Counted from the stretch's first letter, positions 44,601 to 52,250 are shown. The stretch is DNA of 64,000 nucleotides from Paenibacillus polygoni (GCF_030263935.1 NZ_CP127162.1:1373501-1437500); one strand, 5' to 3'. Numbers and translations: made by a program. Notes: generated by a model from the letters alone, not told the origin.

Positions 44601-46123
44601 AACAAAGTCATCAGAGTCAGAGTCAGAGTCAGAGTATTCAGCTTAGTCAGGATTTGAAGACGTATACCGGGGAGATTAGTATTGGTGATATTGAGCCAGA
44701 CGCAACTTCCACGTTTAGACTGTTATTCGGCAGCTCTACAGGTACCGTCTATGTGGACAATGTCCGTCTAACAAAACGTGGAAATCCTATTTCTGTTGAT
44801 GGCTACGCACATATACCTGCAACGGAAGCCTGGTCCATGCAGGGCCTGCAACTTGAAAATTCCGATGAAGGCGGTCAGCATATCAGTCACATGGAAGAAG
44901 GGGATCTTCTTCAGTACAAGATTAATGTAGCTGCTGATGACGAGTATGTATTATCTGCCCGAATGGCTAGTGCAAAAGATGATTCGAGTGTCCGTTTCAG
45001 CGTCAAGGATGAAGAGGGCTCTACGGTTCTACAGTCTGTGTACGCTCTTGGGGACACGGGCAGTTGGCAGAAATACAATACAGTGTACTTTCCAGCTGTT
45101 TCTTTAAAAGCGGGCAAACAATATTATGTAGACTTTGAAGGTAAGGATTATAACACCCGCTGGGTAGATATTTCGCAGAATAAGGTGAAAAATGGGAAGC
45201 TTGCATTAGCTGAGGGGAATTGGGAAAAGACTCCTGAAAAACTAGTAACTTCTGATGCCGATGGCGGAGGAGTGTTGATTCAGTTACTTGGCACAAGTAA
45301 GGATTGGTGGGAGGTGTTACTGCAACAACGACAGATAAAGCTGGATGAAGGAAAGACATACCGGCTCTCATTTGAGGCATCTGCATCCAGTCCGAAATCG
45401 GTACAAGCCGTCGTCTCACAAAATGAAGGCGATTATACAAAATATATGGAAGAAAAAATCGAGTTAACTGAGAGTAAGCAACAATATGCTTATACATTTA
45501 CGATGAATGATTTTTCGGACCCCGCAGCTGTACTTGCATTTGGGTTGGGTTATCCGTCATCAATCGGGGATCATACTGTATCCATCCATAATGTATCGTT
45601 AATTGAGGTAAACCCAAGTGCCGATCAGGGTGGACAGCCTGTTAACGTAAACCTGATTTCAAACGGCGACTTTTCCAAAGGAACCGATGGATGGTTTACT
45701 TATGTGAATGGGGATGCCAAGGAGCTTGAGATAAGTGCTGGTGATCAGAAGCTTCAAGCCAAAATTGGAACGGTTGGGCAGAACGCTTGGGACCGTCAGG
45801 TTATTAACGAAGGGTTTGGTATTCAGCCAAATTCCAAGTACAAACTTACGTTTAAGGCGAAAACGGATAAGCCTAGAAAAATGAACGTAGGCATCGGATG
45901 GGTCGATGCAGCATCCAACTATGAATGGCATGGATTCTTTGGGGATAAGGTGGATTTGACTACCGAGGAACAACTTTTTACCTTTACATTTAATACGGAA
46001 GAAAATGGCTATGGAAATACTAGAATTTCACTTGATATGGGTAATATTTCGGGTGCAGAAGACGGTAATACCATTATCACATTGTCTGATGTTAGTTTGA
46101 TTAATATGGGGTCTGCGAAGTAG
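41666..46123 (+). CDS. Surface-anchored multidomain endo-beta-1,3(4)-glucanase (SLH-GH16-CBM)
   Basis: The 1485-residue secreted enzyme degrades beta-1,3- or mixed beta-glucans at the cell surface. In order: signal peptide (about 1-25); three SLH repeats (about 46-97, 105-156 and 169-220) that bind wall polysaccharide; a beta-helix-like repeat region (about 230-375) resembling CBM54; a Ser/Thr/Pro linker; GH16 (about 431-690) with nucleophile Glu550 and acid/base Glu555 in GEIDIMELIG; CBM4/9-like modules (about 709-865, 880-1035, 1171-1315 and 1329-1485); and a CBM6/35-like module (about 1043-1170). The order resembles Clostridium thermocellum Lic16A. It follows the permeases and likely feeds the importer. 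GGAGG precedes the ATG. Confidence 0.93.
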   Translation: MKKGLACIVTGCLTASLFFPTFSGAEGVDHQVKGDLQAKSLQASVPYKDLGSHWSQSAVLRMQDMALLQGYADGTFKPNHEINRAEFVMILDRVFGFTGSTESHSFADVTAGDWYYDALTRANGSGIIKGTDVDHLSPKEPITREDAAVMVDRAFQLSSGVEEEKELSKFYDAKDVSSYATKALTYLTNNQIMKGYQGKLNPKSPITRAETAGLLAAMIADIKTSPGTYESSVKGNLIVRSSDITLKNTVVKGNLLLTEGIGDGSIVLQGVTVTGSVIVKGGGSHSIDISDSKLNRIVIDKSGEPVSVKIKEGSNVQEITVMQKASVELSSDSTVDSLTVLTKADQTQIISKGKINKLKVDAANVVVNGETVKPGFVTSIKGESTQPVPSQPGNSTTDSSTSNPSSPGGQTPSVPDSPSDEKPIPSTTIPNEDWKLVWNDEFNGSVIDDTKWTVQDTGLVYNNELQYYSPNNTRIVKDEDRSVLQIEAKREEKSGQKFTSGKLISMGKGDFTYGKVVVRAKLPKEQGMWPAFWMMPTDEAHYGGWPASGEIDIMELIGGEESHNKIYSTLHYDSVKSDGSHGHDQGSITLPDGESFADDYHDFQVEWLPGMIRFYVDGKLHHEVTNWQTKAAGQPEYYTFPAPFDRPFYLILNLAVGGDWPGSPNDDFTSEAMNVDFVRVYSYDKLDEWPDVTTNPIEPEAQREPQENGNQIYNDQFLDGTETNGVPQKWQFITNEGGSGNVEVVEDKDKGKAVQVTIDKEGTQNYSVQLTQMPIYVKKNKKYKIEFDAKASADRTISSKVTQFEKSWTNYSGDHPFAITTEWKTYDYTFDMRDGTDNNARFEFNLGLENDTVLISNVKLSEVGEADPLTVERKPLPDGNYIFNGTFDQGKNRLGFWASYIAENAVADISVNNFLKFPIMERQLVVDVKKTNGESEQVAVNQGNLKLEANTTYGYSFEAKADKPRTMNIDLISSGADSKQSHQSQSQSQSIQLSQDLKTYTGEISIGDIEPDATSTFRLLFGSSTGTVYVDNVRLTKRGNPISVDGYAHIPATEAWSMQGLQLENSDEGGQHISHMEEGDLLQYKINVAADDEYVLSARMASAKDDSSVRFSVKDEEGSTVLQSVYALGDTGSWQKYNTVYFPAVSLKAGKQYYVDFEGKDYNTRWVDISQNKVKNGKLALAEGNWEKTPEKLVTSDADGGGVLIQLLGTSKDWWEVLLQQRQIKLDEGKTYRLSFEASASSPKSVQAVVSQNEGDYTKYMEEKIELTESKQQYAYTFTMNDFSDPAAVLAFGLGYPSSIGDHTVSIHNVSLIEVNPSADQGGQPVNVNLISNGDFSKGTDGWFTYVNGDAKELEISAGDQKLQAKIGTVGQNAWDRQVINEGFGIQPNSKYKLTFKAKTDKPRKMNVGIGWVDAASNYEWHGFFGDKVDLTTEEQLFTFTFNTEENGYGNTRISLDMGNISGAEDGNTIITLSDVSLINMGSAK
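44604..44640 (+). repeat. Short CAGAGT tandem repeat within the glucanase gene
   Basis: About four copies of a six-base CAGAGT unit encode alternating Ser and Gln (SQSQSQS) on a loop of the second CBM4/9-like module. The number may vary between strains by slippage. The reading frame stays open. Confidence 0.6.
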
Positions 46124-46182
46124 ACCGCTAAAGGTCTGTGCAGGGTTTTGAATCGTATTAAGTTATAATCTTAAACGGTTGA

Positions 46183-46252
46183 GGCACCATCTTCAGTAAT
46201 GGAAGGTTACAAGTTACGAACTTGTGGCTGGAGACTGAGATGGTGCTTTTTA
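46183..46252 (+). terminator. Terminator after the SLH-GH16 gene
   Basis: GCACCATCTTCAGT (46183-46196) pairs with ACTGAGATGGTGC (46234-46246), with one bulge. The loop carries a second small hairpin, CAAGTT-ACG-AACTTG (46210-46224). Six T residues follow with one interruption. Confidence 0.8.
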
Positions 46253-46329
46253 CTTTCTTATCTATCCAATTAAATCACTATATTTTCCTGATATCATATA
46301 TAATGGTATAGATTACACAAGGAGGAGAG

Positions 46330-46977
46330 GTGCAGTTCTTGGAACATCATTTGATCTATGAAGAATCTTTTTGGGGACATGACGTTCGATTAAGACACAT
46401 TACACAAGGTTCCAATACGCTCGTGGTTTTCTTCCCCGGGCAAAATTATTCTTGTGAACTGCCTGTTCTGTACTACGCTGTTCAAAGCGCTACCTCTCAG
46501 GGCATGGATGCCCTGATTTTGGAGTACGGCTTTCAAAGTGCTCGTGTAGCACTGGAGAGAGAACAACGTTCCATCCTTGAAGAAGAGATATTACAGATGG
46601 TTAGACGCGGAAGTGAGGGGTATGAGCAGCTCATCTTTGTCAGTAAAAGTTTGGGAACCTTGCTTGCCGGTTACACGGCTAAACATCTCACAGATTACTC
46701 CATCCGCCACCTGTACCTAACACCGCTGGATAGTACACTTACGTATATGCAGCATTCGAAAGGTATGGTGATCTACGGAGCTAAGGATTCTTTATTCAGC
46801 GAAGAAAGCAGAGCAAAGCTCGCTTCATGTTCTGAACTGAAGGTCCATCAGGTGCTGGAAGCAGGGCACGGTCTGGAAACATCGAATCCTAGAAAATCAG
46901 CTGAATTAACATCACAGCTAGTAGAAGAATATATTCGTTTTTTTACGTCAGCCAAAGAAGAAACGGTTTCATTATAA
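46330..46977 (+). CDS. Alpha/beta-hydrolase-like protein of unknown substrate
   Basis: The 215-residue cytosolic protein looks like a small alpha/beta hydrolase: strand and turn LVVFFPGQNYSCE (about 32-44), the nucleophile-like VSKSLGTLLAGY with Ser at the G-x-S-x-G position (about 104-115; first Gly replaced by Ser), a late acidic loop (YGAKDSLFS) and a C-terminal HGLE. I cannot name a substrate. GTG at 46330 and TTG at 46339 are both possible starts after AAGGAGGAG. Downstream, the terminator is split by the IS element. Confidence 0.75.
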   Translation: MQFLEHHLIYEESFWGHDVRLRHITQGSNTLVVFFPGQNYSCELPVLYYAVQSATSQGMDALILEYGFQSARVALEREQRSILEEEILQMVRRGSEGYEQLIFVSKSLGTLLAGYTAKHLTDYSIRHLYLTPLDSTLTYMQHSKGMVIYGAKDSLFSEESRAKLASCSELKVHQVLEAGHGLETSNPRKSAELTSQLVEEYIRFFTSAKEETVSL

Positions 46978-46980
46978 AAT

Positions 46981-47004
46981 AAAAAAAGAGAGTGAGCGAA
47001 GGGG
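46981..47004. terminator. Left arm of an IS-split bidirectional terminator
   Basis: AAGAGAGTGAGCGAAGGGG (46986-47004), preceded by seven A residues, pairs with the right arm at 48299-48317 in 19 positions, two of them G-U. Joined without the IS, the two arms would form a terminator between the convergent genes at 46330 and 48328. The A-run would give the U-tract for the minus-strand operon. Confidence 0.72.
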
Positions 47005-47095
47005 TTTTTGGTATTATCCCCTCATGGTAGACAGTGAAAAAAGAGAACATGTTACAATGAACTCAAACACTGGAAAACCGGAGGGGATTTTTGTT

Positions 47096-47434
47096 ATGTC
47101 AGCGAAGAAAGGTCAAACTTTTAATCGATATAGTGAAGAAACGAAGAAAGAGGCTGTCCGTTTGCGAGTAGAAGAAGGGTGGACGTACAGTCGAATCATG
47201 GAGAAGTTTGGAATCAAAAGTGAGAGCCAGATTATCACATGGGTTCGTAAATGCCAAAATGGTGAGGGGTTTGAGGATTACCGGGGACGTTGGGCGAAGA
47301 AGCATTTTAGTAGTGCGGAAGAAGAAAATGCATATCTGAAAGCGCAGGTAGAATATCTAAAAAAGCTAAATCCAAACTTGCACGGGGAGGGAAGCTGGAT
47401 TTCGAAGCCCGGTGCCAGTCCATTCGAGAAATAA
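47096..47434 (+). CDS. IS3-family transposase OrfA
   Basis: The 112-residue product has the helix-turn-helix that binds IS ends (SEETKKEAVRLRVEEGW then SRIMEKFGIKSESQIITWVR) and a C-terminal leucine-zipper-like region (EEENAYLKAQVEYLKKL) used to join with OrfB. The ATG at 47096 follows GGAGGGGA; the frame is open upstream to 47024 but includes that site. The last codons after the slippery site (47359-47365) are lost when frameshifting makes OrfAB. Confidence 0.88.
   Translation: MSAKKGQTFNRYSEETKKEAVRLRVEEGWTYSRIMEKFGIKSESQIITWVRKCQNGEGFEDYRGRWAKKHFSSAEEENAYLKAQVEYLKKLNPNLHGEGSWISKPGASPFEK
47359..47365 (+). other. A6G slippery heptamer for -1 frameshift
   Basis: In the orfA frame the codons read CTA AAA AAG, giving the heptamer A AAA AAG. 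A -1 slip joins orfA at Lys88-Lys89 with the orfB frame as KKAKSKLARGG, which then runs without a stop through 47440 to the orfB stop at 48246. Confidence 0.8.
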
Positions 47435-47439
47435 GCAAA

Positions 47440-48246
47440 GTGGCTCCCGTAGTTTGGCTATGTAGAATCGCTGAAATATCACGTGCAGGCTACTATAAAT
47501 GGAAGAAGAATTTAGTTCATCGAGAGAAACGAGCAAATCGTGATGCAGATCTAAAGGCACACATCTTGAGCATTCATCGAATTCGTCCGTATTTCGGTTA
47601 CAAGCGAATGCGTACTGCTTTAGGAAAAGAAGGCTTCGTTGTGAATCACAAGAAGGTCCGTCGCTTAATGAGAGAACTTCAGATTCGTTCTGTTATTCGC
47701 AAGAAACGTCCGTTTTGTGGCCGCAAACCATCGGCCTTGTTCCCTAATGTCTTAAATCGGGAATTCTCTGCGACTGCTCCTGTGCAGAAGCTTGTGACAG
47801 ATATTACATATGTCCGGATTGGGCATGAATTTGCTTATCTCTCGGCTGTAATGGATTTATATAACAACGAAATAGTAGCCTGGGAACTCTCCGAGCGCAA
47901 TGACCTAAAACTCGTTATGGACACTGTGCAGCAACTAAAAGATGGACCCTCTTTGCTCCATTCGGACCAAGGGTTTCAGTATACCTCGAAAAGCTATGCT
48001 AAGTTGCTTGAAGAGAAGCAGTTGACAGGGAGTCATTCCCGACGTGGAAACTGCTATGACAATGCTTGTATCGAGTCGTTCTTTTCCCACTTAAAGACGG
48101 AAAAGCTGTATTTGGAAAAGCCTAATAATCTGGAACAAGCAAGAAGCCAAATTACGGAGTATATTTCATTTTACAATAAGGAACGTTTCCAAAACAAACT
48201 CGGCGACCTCTCCCCAATCGAATTCCGGGAAAAAGTCGCCGCGTAA
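47440..48246 (+). CDS. IS3-family transposase OrfB (DDE catalytic part)
   Basis: The catalytic half of the transposase carries an rve integrase core. Numbered from the GTG at 47440, the acidic triad is Asp121 (VTDITYV), Asp176 (LHSDQGFQ) and Glu212 (CIESFFS), with 54 and 35 residues between, the DD35E spacing of the family. HTH_21-like residues (HRIRPYFGYKRM) lie near 50. In practice the protein is probably made as an OrfAB fusion by -1 frameshift at 47359-47365, since the GTG has no clear ribosome binding site. The DDE set is complete. Confidence 0.9.
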   Translation: MAPVVWLCRIAEISRAGYYKWKKNLVHREKRANRDADLKAHILSIHRIRPYFGYKRMRTALGKEGFVVNHKKVRRLMRELQIRSVIRKKRPFCGRKPSALFPNVLNREFSATAPVQKLVTDITYVRIGHEFAYLSAVMDLYNNEIVAWELSERNDLKLVMDTVQQLKDGPSLLHSDQGFQYTSKSYAKLLEEKQLTGSHSRRGNCYDNACIESFFSHLKTEKLYLEKPNNLEQARSQITEYISFYNKERFQNKLGDLSPIEFREKVAA

Positions 48247-48296
48247 ATGGAAAATCCTCTTTTTTTAATGTCTACTTGACGGGGCTATGACCATTT

Positions 48297-48320
48297 CACC
48301 CTTTTGCTCACTCTCTTACT
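48297..48320. terminator. Right arm of the IS-split terminator
   Basis: CCCTTTTGCTCACTCTCTT (48299-48317), followed by ACTTTTG, is the complement of the left arm at 46986-47004. It currently lies 1.3 kb from its partner, just beyond the 3' end of the minus-strand solute-binding gene (48328). Confidence 0.72.
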
Positions 48321-48327
48321 TTTGAAA

Positions 48328-49959
48328 TTAACGTGCTTTGTATCTTGTGTAAGCGTCTTGATGGATCTTAATTACTTCTTCAATACCCATTCCTTTAATG
48401 GTCTCAACAAAGGTTTCGTAATTGCTAAGAGGTTCATCGCCTAGAATGAATTTCGTAACCATTTCATCAACATAGGTGTTAACCTGACCCATGATTTGGG
48501 CTTCTTTTCTTGCTTCATCTTCTGTTTTACGCAGGTTAGGAAGAGCCATGGAGTAATCTGCTTGCATCCATGCATTATTTGCTTCTTTTTGCTGATCAAA
48601 GGTCATCAGTGCATCAAGATAACGCGTATCTTGGTTCATTGGTCCATCCATAATAGAAAGTGCATAACTAGCAAGTGCTTGGTCATAAGTCAGTCCATCC
48701 GGGTTTTTAAGAATCGTATCTGTAAATTCGATAGCGTCACCTTTACGAGTGTAACTTTCATTCTCGATACCGAAGTTAAAGAGATCATGTCCTTCCGGAC
48801 TGTAGTTATAATCCATCCACTGGACAATGGCTTTCAGTTTGTCTTTGTCCGCAGAAGTAGTGATGGCTTCACCATAACTTAATACTTTGGTATCAAAACG
48901 GAAAGTACTTCTAGATACACCATTCTGATCTTTCGCCCAAGGAGCACCAACAAGGTTAAAGTTAGGATCTTTTTCAGCCATCATATTAAGGTATTTTGCC
49001 ATACCGCTAAATACACCGCCGTAGTAAGAGCCGGCTTGGTTATTCGTAATTTTGTAATCAAAAGCTTTTCCGTCATTGGTCATGACTTCTGGATCGATCA
49101 GACCTTCTTCATACCACTTTCTCATGGTAGTTAAGAATTCTTTGTAACCTGGTTGAATCGGACCATATTCAATGGTTTCTCCATTCAACTGAAAACCTGC
49201 AAGGACGCCAAAGGCTGGTGCAAAATCATTTAATTTACTCATGTTACCTGGACCCCAGTTAGCGGTAAAAGGAAGTTCATCTTTCTTGCCGTTGCCATTA
49301 GGATCTTGCTCTCTAAATGCTTTTAATACGGTGTACCACTCGTCAATATTTGTAGGCGCTTTCAGGTTTAGCTTATCAAGCCAATCTTGACGCAGAATCA
49401 TACCCGTTGTTCCATTAAGCTTTACAGAATCTGTACGCAGATAAGGGAACATAAAGATCGCACCGTCATCGAGTGAAATTTGTTTCCGAACTTCTTCATC
49501 TTCCGCAATGATTTTCTTTAGATTTGGAGCATAAAGGTCGATATACTCATTAAGTTTTATAATACGTCCATCCGCTAGCAGTTTCTCCGGTCCGCCTGAT
49601 ACATCAGCCCAGTTGTAATAAATAATGTCAGGAAGCTGATTTCCCGTAACTAAAAGATTGAATTGATCTTTTTGTTGGCCGAGTGGAGGATGTGTGAAAT
49701 TCACCTTAATCCCGGTGCGTTTTTCTTTCTCTTGGTAAGCTTTCACATCGCTGAATCCGTTGCCTGAAGCGATTTTACCGTCATTTGCTCTCCAATAATT
49801 GATTGTCATTGGTTCATCTACAATCGGAAGAGAAATTTCAGTAATCGCTTGCTCGCCCTCTGCTGGCTTAGGGCCCTCTGCCTCTTTAGTTCCACTACAT
49901 CCTGCAAGAAGCCCTGTTGTCATTACCAAACCAAGCATGATAGACATGACCCTCTTCAT
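48328..49959 (-). CDS. ABC sugar importer solute-binding lipoprotein, second system
   Basis: This extracellular solute-binding lipoprotein belongs to the same LplA-like group as that at 34439. I choose the ATG at 49959 with AAGGAGGGT upstream; the frame extends to 50007 but without a site. The lipobox is LLAGC, with lipidation at Cys21. The EF-hand-like loop DPNGNGKKDELPFTANWG mirrors the other binding protein. It is the last gene of an operon with two permeases upstream. The sugar is unknown; no glycoside hydrolase gene sits in the operon. Confidence 0.92.
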   Translation of the reverse strand: MKRVMSIMLGLVMTTGLLAGCSGTKEAEGPKPAEGEQAITEISLPIVDEPMTINYWRANDGKIASGNGFSDVKAYQEKEKRTGIKVNFTHPPLGQQKDQFNLLVTGNQLPDIIYYNWADVSGGPEKLLADGRIIKLNEYIDLYAPNLKKIIAEDEEVRKQISLDDGAIFMFPYLRTDSVKLNGTTGMILRQDWLDKLNLKAPTNIDEWYTVLKAFREQDPNGNGKKDELPFTANWGPGNMSKLNDFAPAFGVLAGFQLNGETIEYGPIQPGYKEFLTTMRKWYEEGLIDPEVMTNDGKAFDYKITNNQAGSYYGGVFSGMAKYLNMMAEKDPNFNLVGAPWAKDQNGVSRSTFRFDTKVLSYGEAITTSADKDKLKAIVQWMDYNYSPEGHDLFNFGIENESYTRKGDAIEFTDTILKNPDGLTYDQALASYALSIMDGPMNQDTRYLDALMTFDQQKEANNAWMQADYSMALPNLRKTEDEARKEAQIMGQVNTYVDEMVTKFILGDEPLSNYETFVETIKGMGIEEVIKIHQDAYTRYKAR

Positions 49960-50039
49960 ATAAACCCTCCTTAACAATCTATAGGATAAAGCTGTTACTT
50001 GCACCACGTATCATGTAAAGATGATGCAAGTACTTTGCT

Positions 50040-50909
50040 CTATTCTTTAATGGCTCCAATCAGTGCACCTTGAACAAAATAACGTTGGATAAAAGGATAG
50101 ATCAGCAAAATTGGGAGTGTGGAAACAATGATGGTAGCATACTTGATGTTTTCTCCGATCGCAAACCCGGTGTCATTCGCTGAACCCATCGCTTCGGTAC
50201 TGTTACTAAGCAAAATATCGCGAAGAATGATTTGAATCGGATATAGATCCTGAGATCTCAAGTACAAGAGAGGACCCATAAAATCATTCCAATGATCCAC
50301 AGCGTAATAAAGAGTCATTACGGCGATGATCGGCTTGGATAGAGGAACAACGATCTGAAACAAAATTCGAAAGTCATGAGCCCCATCGATTTTAGCAGAC
50401 TCGATCAAGGGGAGCGGGATACTCATAAAATTCGTTCTCATAATGATAAAGTTAAATGTACTGATGGCTGTCGGCAGAATCATGGCAAGTCTCGTATCCA
50501 GCAGACCTAAATTCTGAATGAGCAAGAAGGTAGGAATCATCCCGCCGCCAAAAAACATAGTGAAGGTAATTAGTTTCATGAAAAAGCTGCGTCCGTATAA
50601 ATCAGGTCTTGAAAGAGCATACGCAGCGAGTGTCGTCATCAAGAGGTTAAGTGCAGTTCCTACGATAACATAAAATAATGTGTTCATATAACCACTGTAA
50701 ATCTTGGGATTCTGAAATACTTTTGTGTAAGCTTCTATGGAGAATCCTTCCGGGAGCAGCATAAGCGATCGGCTTGCTAGAAGCTGCTGCGGATCAGATA
50801 TAGAAGAGTTAAATATGTAGAGCATAGGATAAGCACAGAGTAACATTACGAGAAGCAGCAGAAAAATATTGATAACGTCAAATACATTTTCGCCAAAGGA
50901 TTTTTTCAT
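50040..50909 (-). CDS. ABC sugar importer permease (LplC-like), second system
   Basis: The 289-residue permease has about six helices and the EAA loop IESAKIDGAHDFRILFQIVVP. The C-terminus YFVQGALIGAIKE is typical of LplC. A ribosome binding site AGAGAGGTG precedes the ATG. It lies 15 bases after the LplB-like gene and 80 bases before the solute-binding gene; all three are in one operon. Confidence 0.92.
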   Translation of the reverse strand: MKKSFGENVFDVINIFLLLLVMLLCAYPMLYIFNSSISDPQQLLASRSLMLLPEGFSIEAYTKVFQNPKIYSGYMNTLFYVIVGTALNLLMTTLAAYALSRPDLYGRSFFMKLITFTMFFGGGMIPTFLLIQNLGLLDTRLAMILPTAISTFNFIIMRTNFMSIPLPLIESAKIDGAHDFRILFQIVVPLSKPIIAVMTLYYAVDHWNDFMGPLLYLRSQDLYPIQIILRDILLSNSTEAMGSANDTGFAIGENIKYATIIVSTLPILLIYPFIQRYFVQGALIGAIKE

Positions 50910-50924
50910 GTTGGGTTCACCTCT

Positions 50925-51887
50925 CTACCACAGACTGGTTTCATTTGCTTTTCTGCTAATGTAATTGGCACCAAGCAGTAAGGCGAAATTAATGACGGAG
51001 TTGAACAAACCAATTGCGGTAGAGTATGCCTGATCGCCAAGTAGCATCCCTTGTCTATATACAAAAGTAGAAATAACATCGGATGTCTCATACGTAGCAG
51101 CGGTTTGCATCAGTAAAATCTTCTGGAAATCTGCGTTCATAATACTGCCCATCCGCAAGATAAGCAGGATGATAACTGTTGGCATGATCCCTGGCAATGT
51201 TATATGTAATAATTGATTCCATCTGCCTGCGCCGTCCATCCTTGCAGCTTCATATTGCTCTGAGTTAATGCCGGCGAGTGCTGCGAGGAATAGAATGGAG
51301 GCCCATCCTGCGCCTTGCCACACATTAGAGAGAATATACATCGGACGAAACATGTCTTTATCAGTAAAAAACATCATCGCCTCAAAACCGAAGAATCCTC
51401 GGATTATATTAAATAGTCCACCGTCTAACGACGAAAAGGTTTTTAGCATACCTACAACAACGACGACCGAAATAAAGTGAGGCAGGTAGCTGACCGTTTG
51501 TACGGCGCTTTTAAAATATCGGTTACGCACCTCATTTAACAGTAGTGCAAGAATGATCGGCGCGGGAAATCCGATAACGAGACTTAACAAGCTAAGGATT
51601 AGGGTGTTACTCATAAGTCTCCAGAAATTATAGCTCTCGAAGAACATGGTGAAGTTATCAAAACCAATCCAGTTTCCGCCCATAATTCCTTTTGCCGGGC
51701 TGTAACTGCTTTGGAATGATAGGAGGATCCCATACATGGGTCCATAACAAAAGATCAGGTAATAAGCTAAAACAGGTACAAGCATTAAATAAATGTACTT
51801 ATTACGGCGCCATTCTCTCTTGAAAAAATGCATGGCTCCTTTACTTTGAACCGTCTGTTTCACAGCCAAGGGATTATTCATTCCCAT
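50925..51887 (-). CDS. ABC sugar importer permease (LplB-like), second system
   Basis: The 320-residue permease is the first gene of the operon, with about six helices and the EAA loop YEAARMDGAGRWNQLLHITLP. The segment LVPVLAYYLIFCYGPMYG in the first helix is a strong LplB marker. The promoter (51975-52004) contains a cre-like box between -35 and -10. No regulator gene is adjacent. Confidence 0.92.
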   Translation of the reverse strand: MGMNNPLAVKQTVQSKGAMHFFKREWRRNKYIYLMLVPVLAYYLIFCYGPMYGILLSFQSSYSPAKGIMGGNWIGFDNFTMFFESYNFWRLMSNTLILSLLSLVIGFPAPIILALLLNEVRNRYFKSAVQTVSYLPHFISVVVVVGMLKTFSSLDGGLFNIIRGFFGFEAMMFFTDKDMFRPMYILSNVWQGAGWASILFLAALAGINSEQYEAARMDGAGRWNQLLHITLPGIMPTVIILLILRMGSIMNADFQKILLMQTAATYETSDVISTFVYRQGMLLGDQAYSTAIGLFNSVINFALLLGANYISRKANETSLW

Positions 51888-51974
51888 GGTTCTGATTCCT
51901 CCCCCTAAGGTACATATAATGAATCGGAAATAAACAATATCAAAATATCTGTGAACATCTGTGTTGTAAACAAA

Positions 51975-52004
51975 ATACTACCGAATAAGCGCTTTCATTG
52001 TCAA
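51975..52004 (-). promoter_or_regulatory. Promoter of the second importer operon with cre-like box
   Basis: On the minus strand TTGACA (52004-51999) and TAGTAT (51980-51975) are 18 bases apart. TGAAAGCGCTTATT (51997-51984) in the spacer matches 12 of 14 positions of the CcpA consensus, so CcpA binding would block polymerase. Confidence 0.68.
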
Positions 52005-52210
52005 TATTTATTTTTAATATATATTATTTGATTTAGATTGCCGTTTATTTAAATTCATTCATTATTAAAGTGGAATCTTTAATTAACAGTGTTTTATAGG
52101 TCTATTTCTTAACATTTTAGGATGATAGTTCTTGTAATGGTCGTAAAAAATGATATATTCAGCACAAAAATAAAAAGAAACAAAATGTCCGAAATAAAGA
52201 AAAACAAACA

Positions 52211-52250
52211 AAAAAGAGTGGGAACTCGCCGTTAGACGGTTTCCCACCCT
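52211..52250 (-). terminator. Terminator after the PatB-like gene
   Basis: On the minus strand GGGTGGGAA and TTCCCACTC, with CCGTCTAACGG inside, form a stem followed by six T residues (complement of AAAAAAGAGTGGGAA). Confidence 0.85.

Larger units (their letters stand above)
47009..48293 (+). mobile_element. IS3-family insertion sequence (1285 bp)
   Basis: The element starts TGGTATTATCCCC and ends with the complement of TGGTCATAGCCCC, matching TG...CA termini of IS3-family elements. The first 37 or so bases at each end are imperfect inverted repeats that share GTAGACA and a short A-run then GAG. Flanking TTT at 47006-47008 and 48294-48296 is a 3-bp target duplication. It carries overlapping-frame orfA and orfB with a slippery heptamer, so it appears intact and possibly active. 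Length and transposase type fit the IS150/IS3 subgroups. It sits in the loop of a terminator hairpin. Confidence 0.85.

Noticed and set aside
44604..44640. CRISPR-like tandem repeats
   Set aside because: The six-base units have no spacers and are in frame within a coding sequence.
45021..45497. 158-codon frame antisense to the GH16 gene
   Set aside because: Opposite a continuous CBM-encoding frame; no start signals and no domain.
46986..48317. GAGAGTGAGC and its complement as the terminal inverted repeats of the IS
   Set aside because: They give no target duplication and no TG...CA ends. Moving inward to TGGT/ACCA gives TG...CA ends, a long inverted repeat with GTAGACA and a TTT duplication. 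The outer repeats then explain themselves as a terminator stem.
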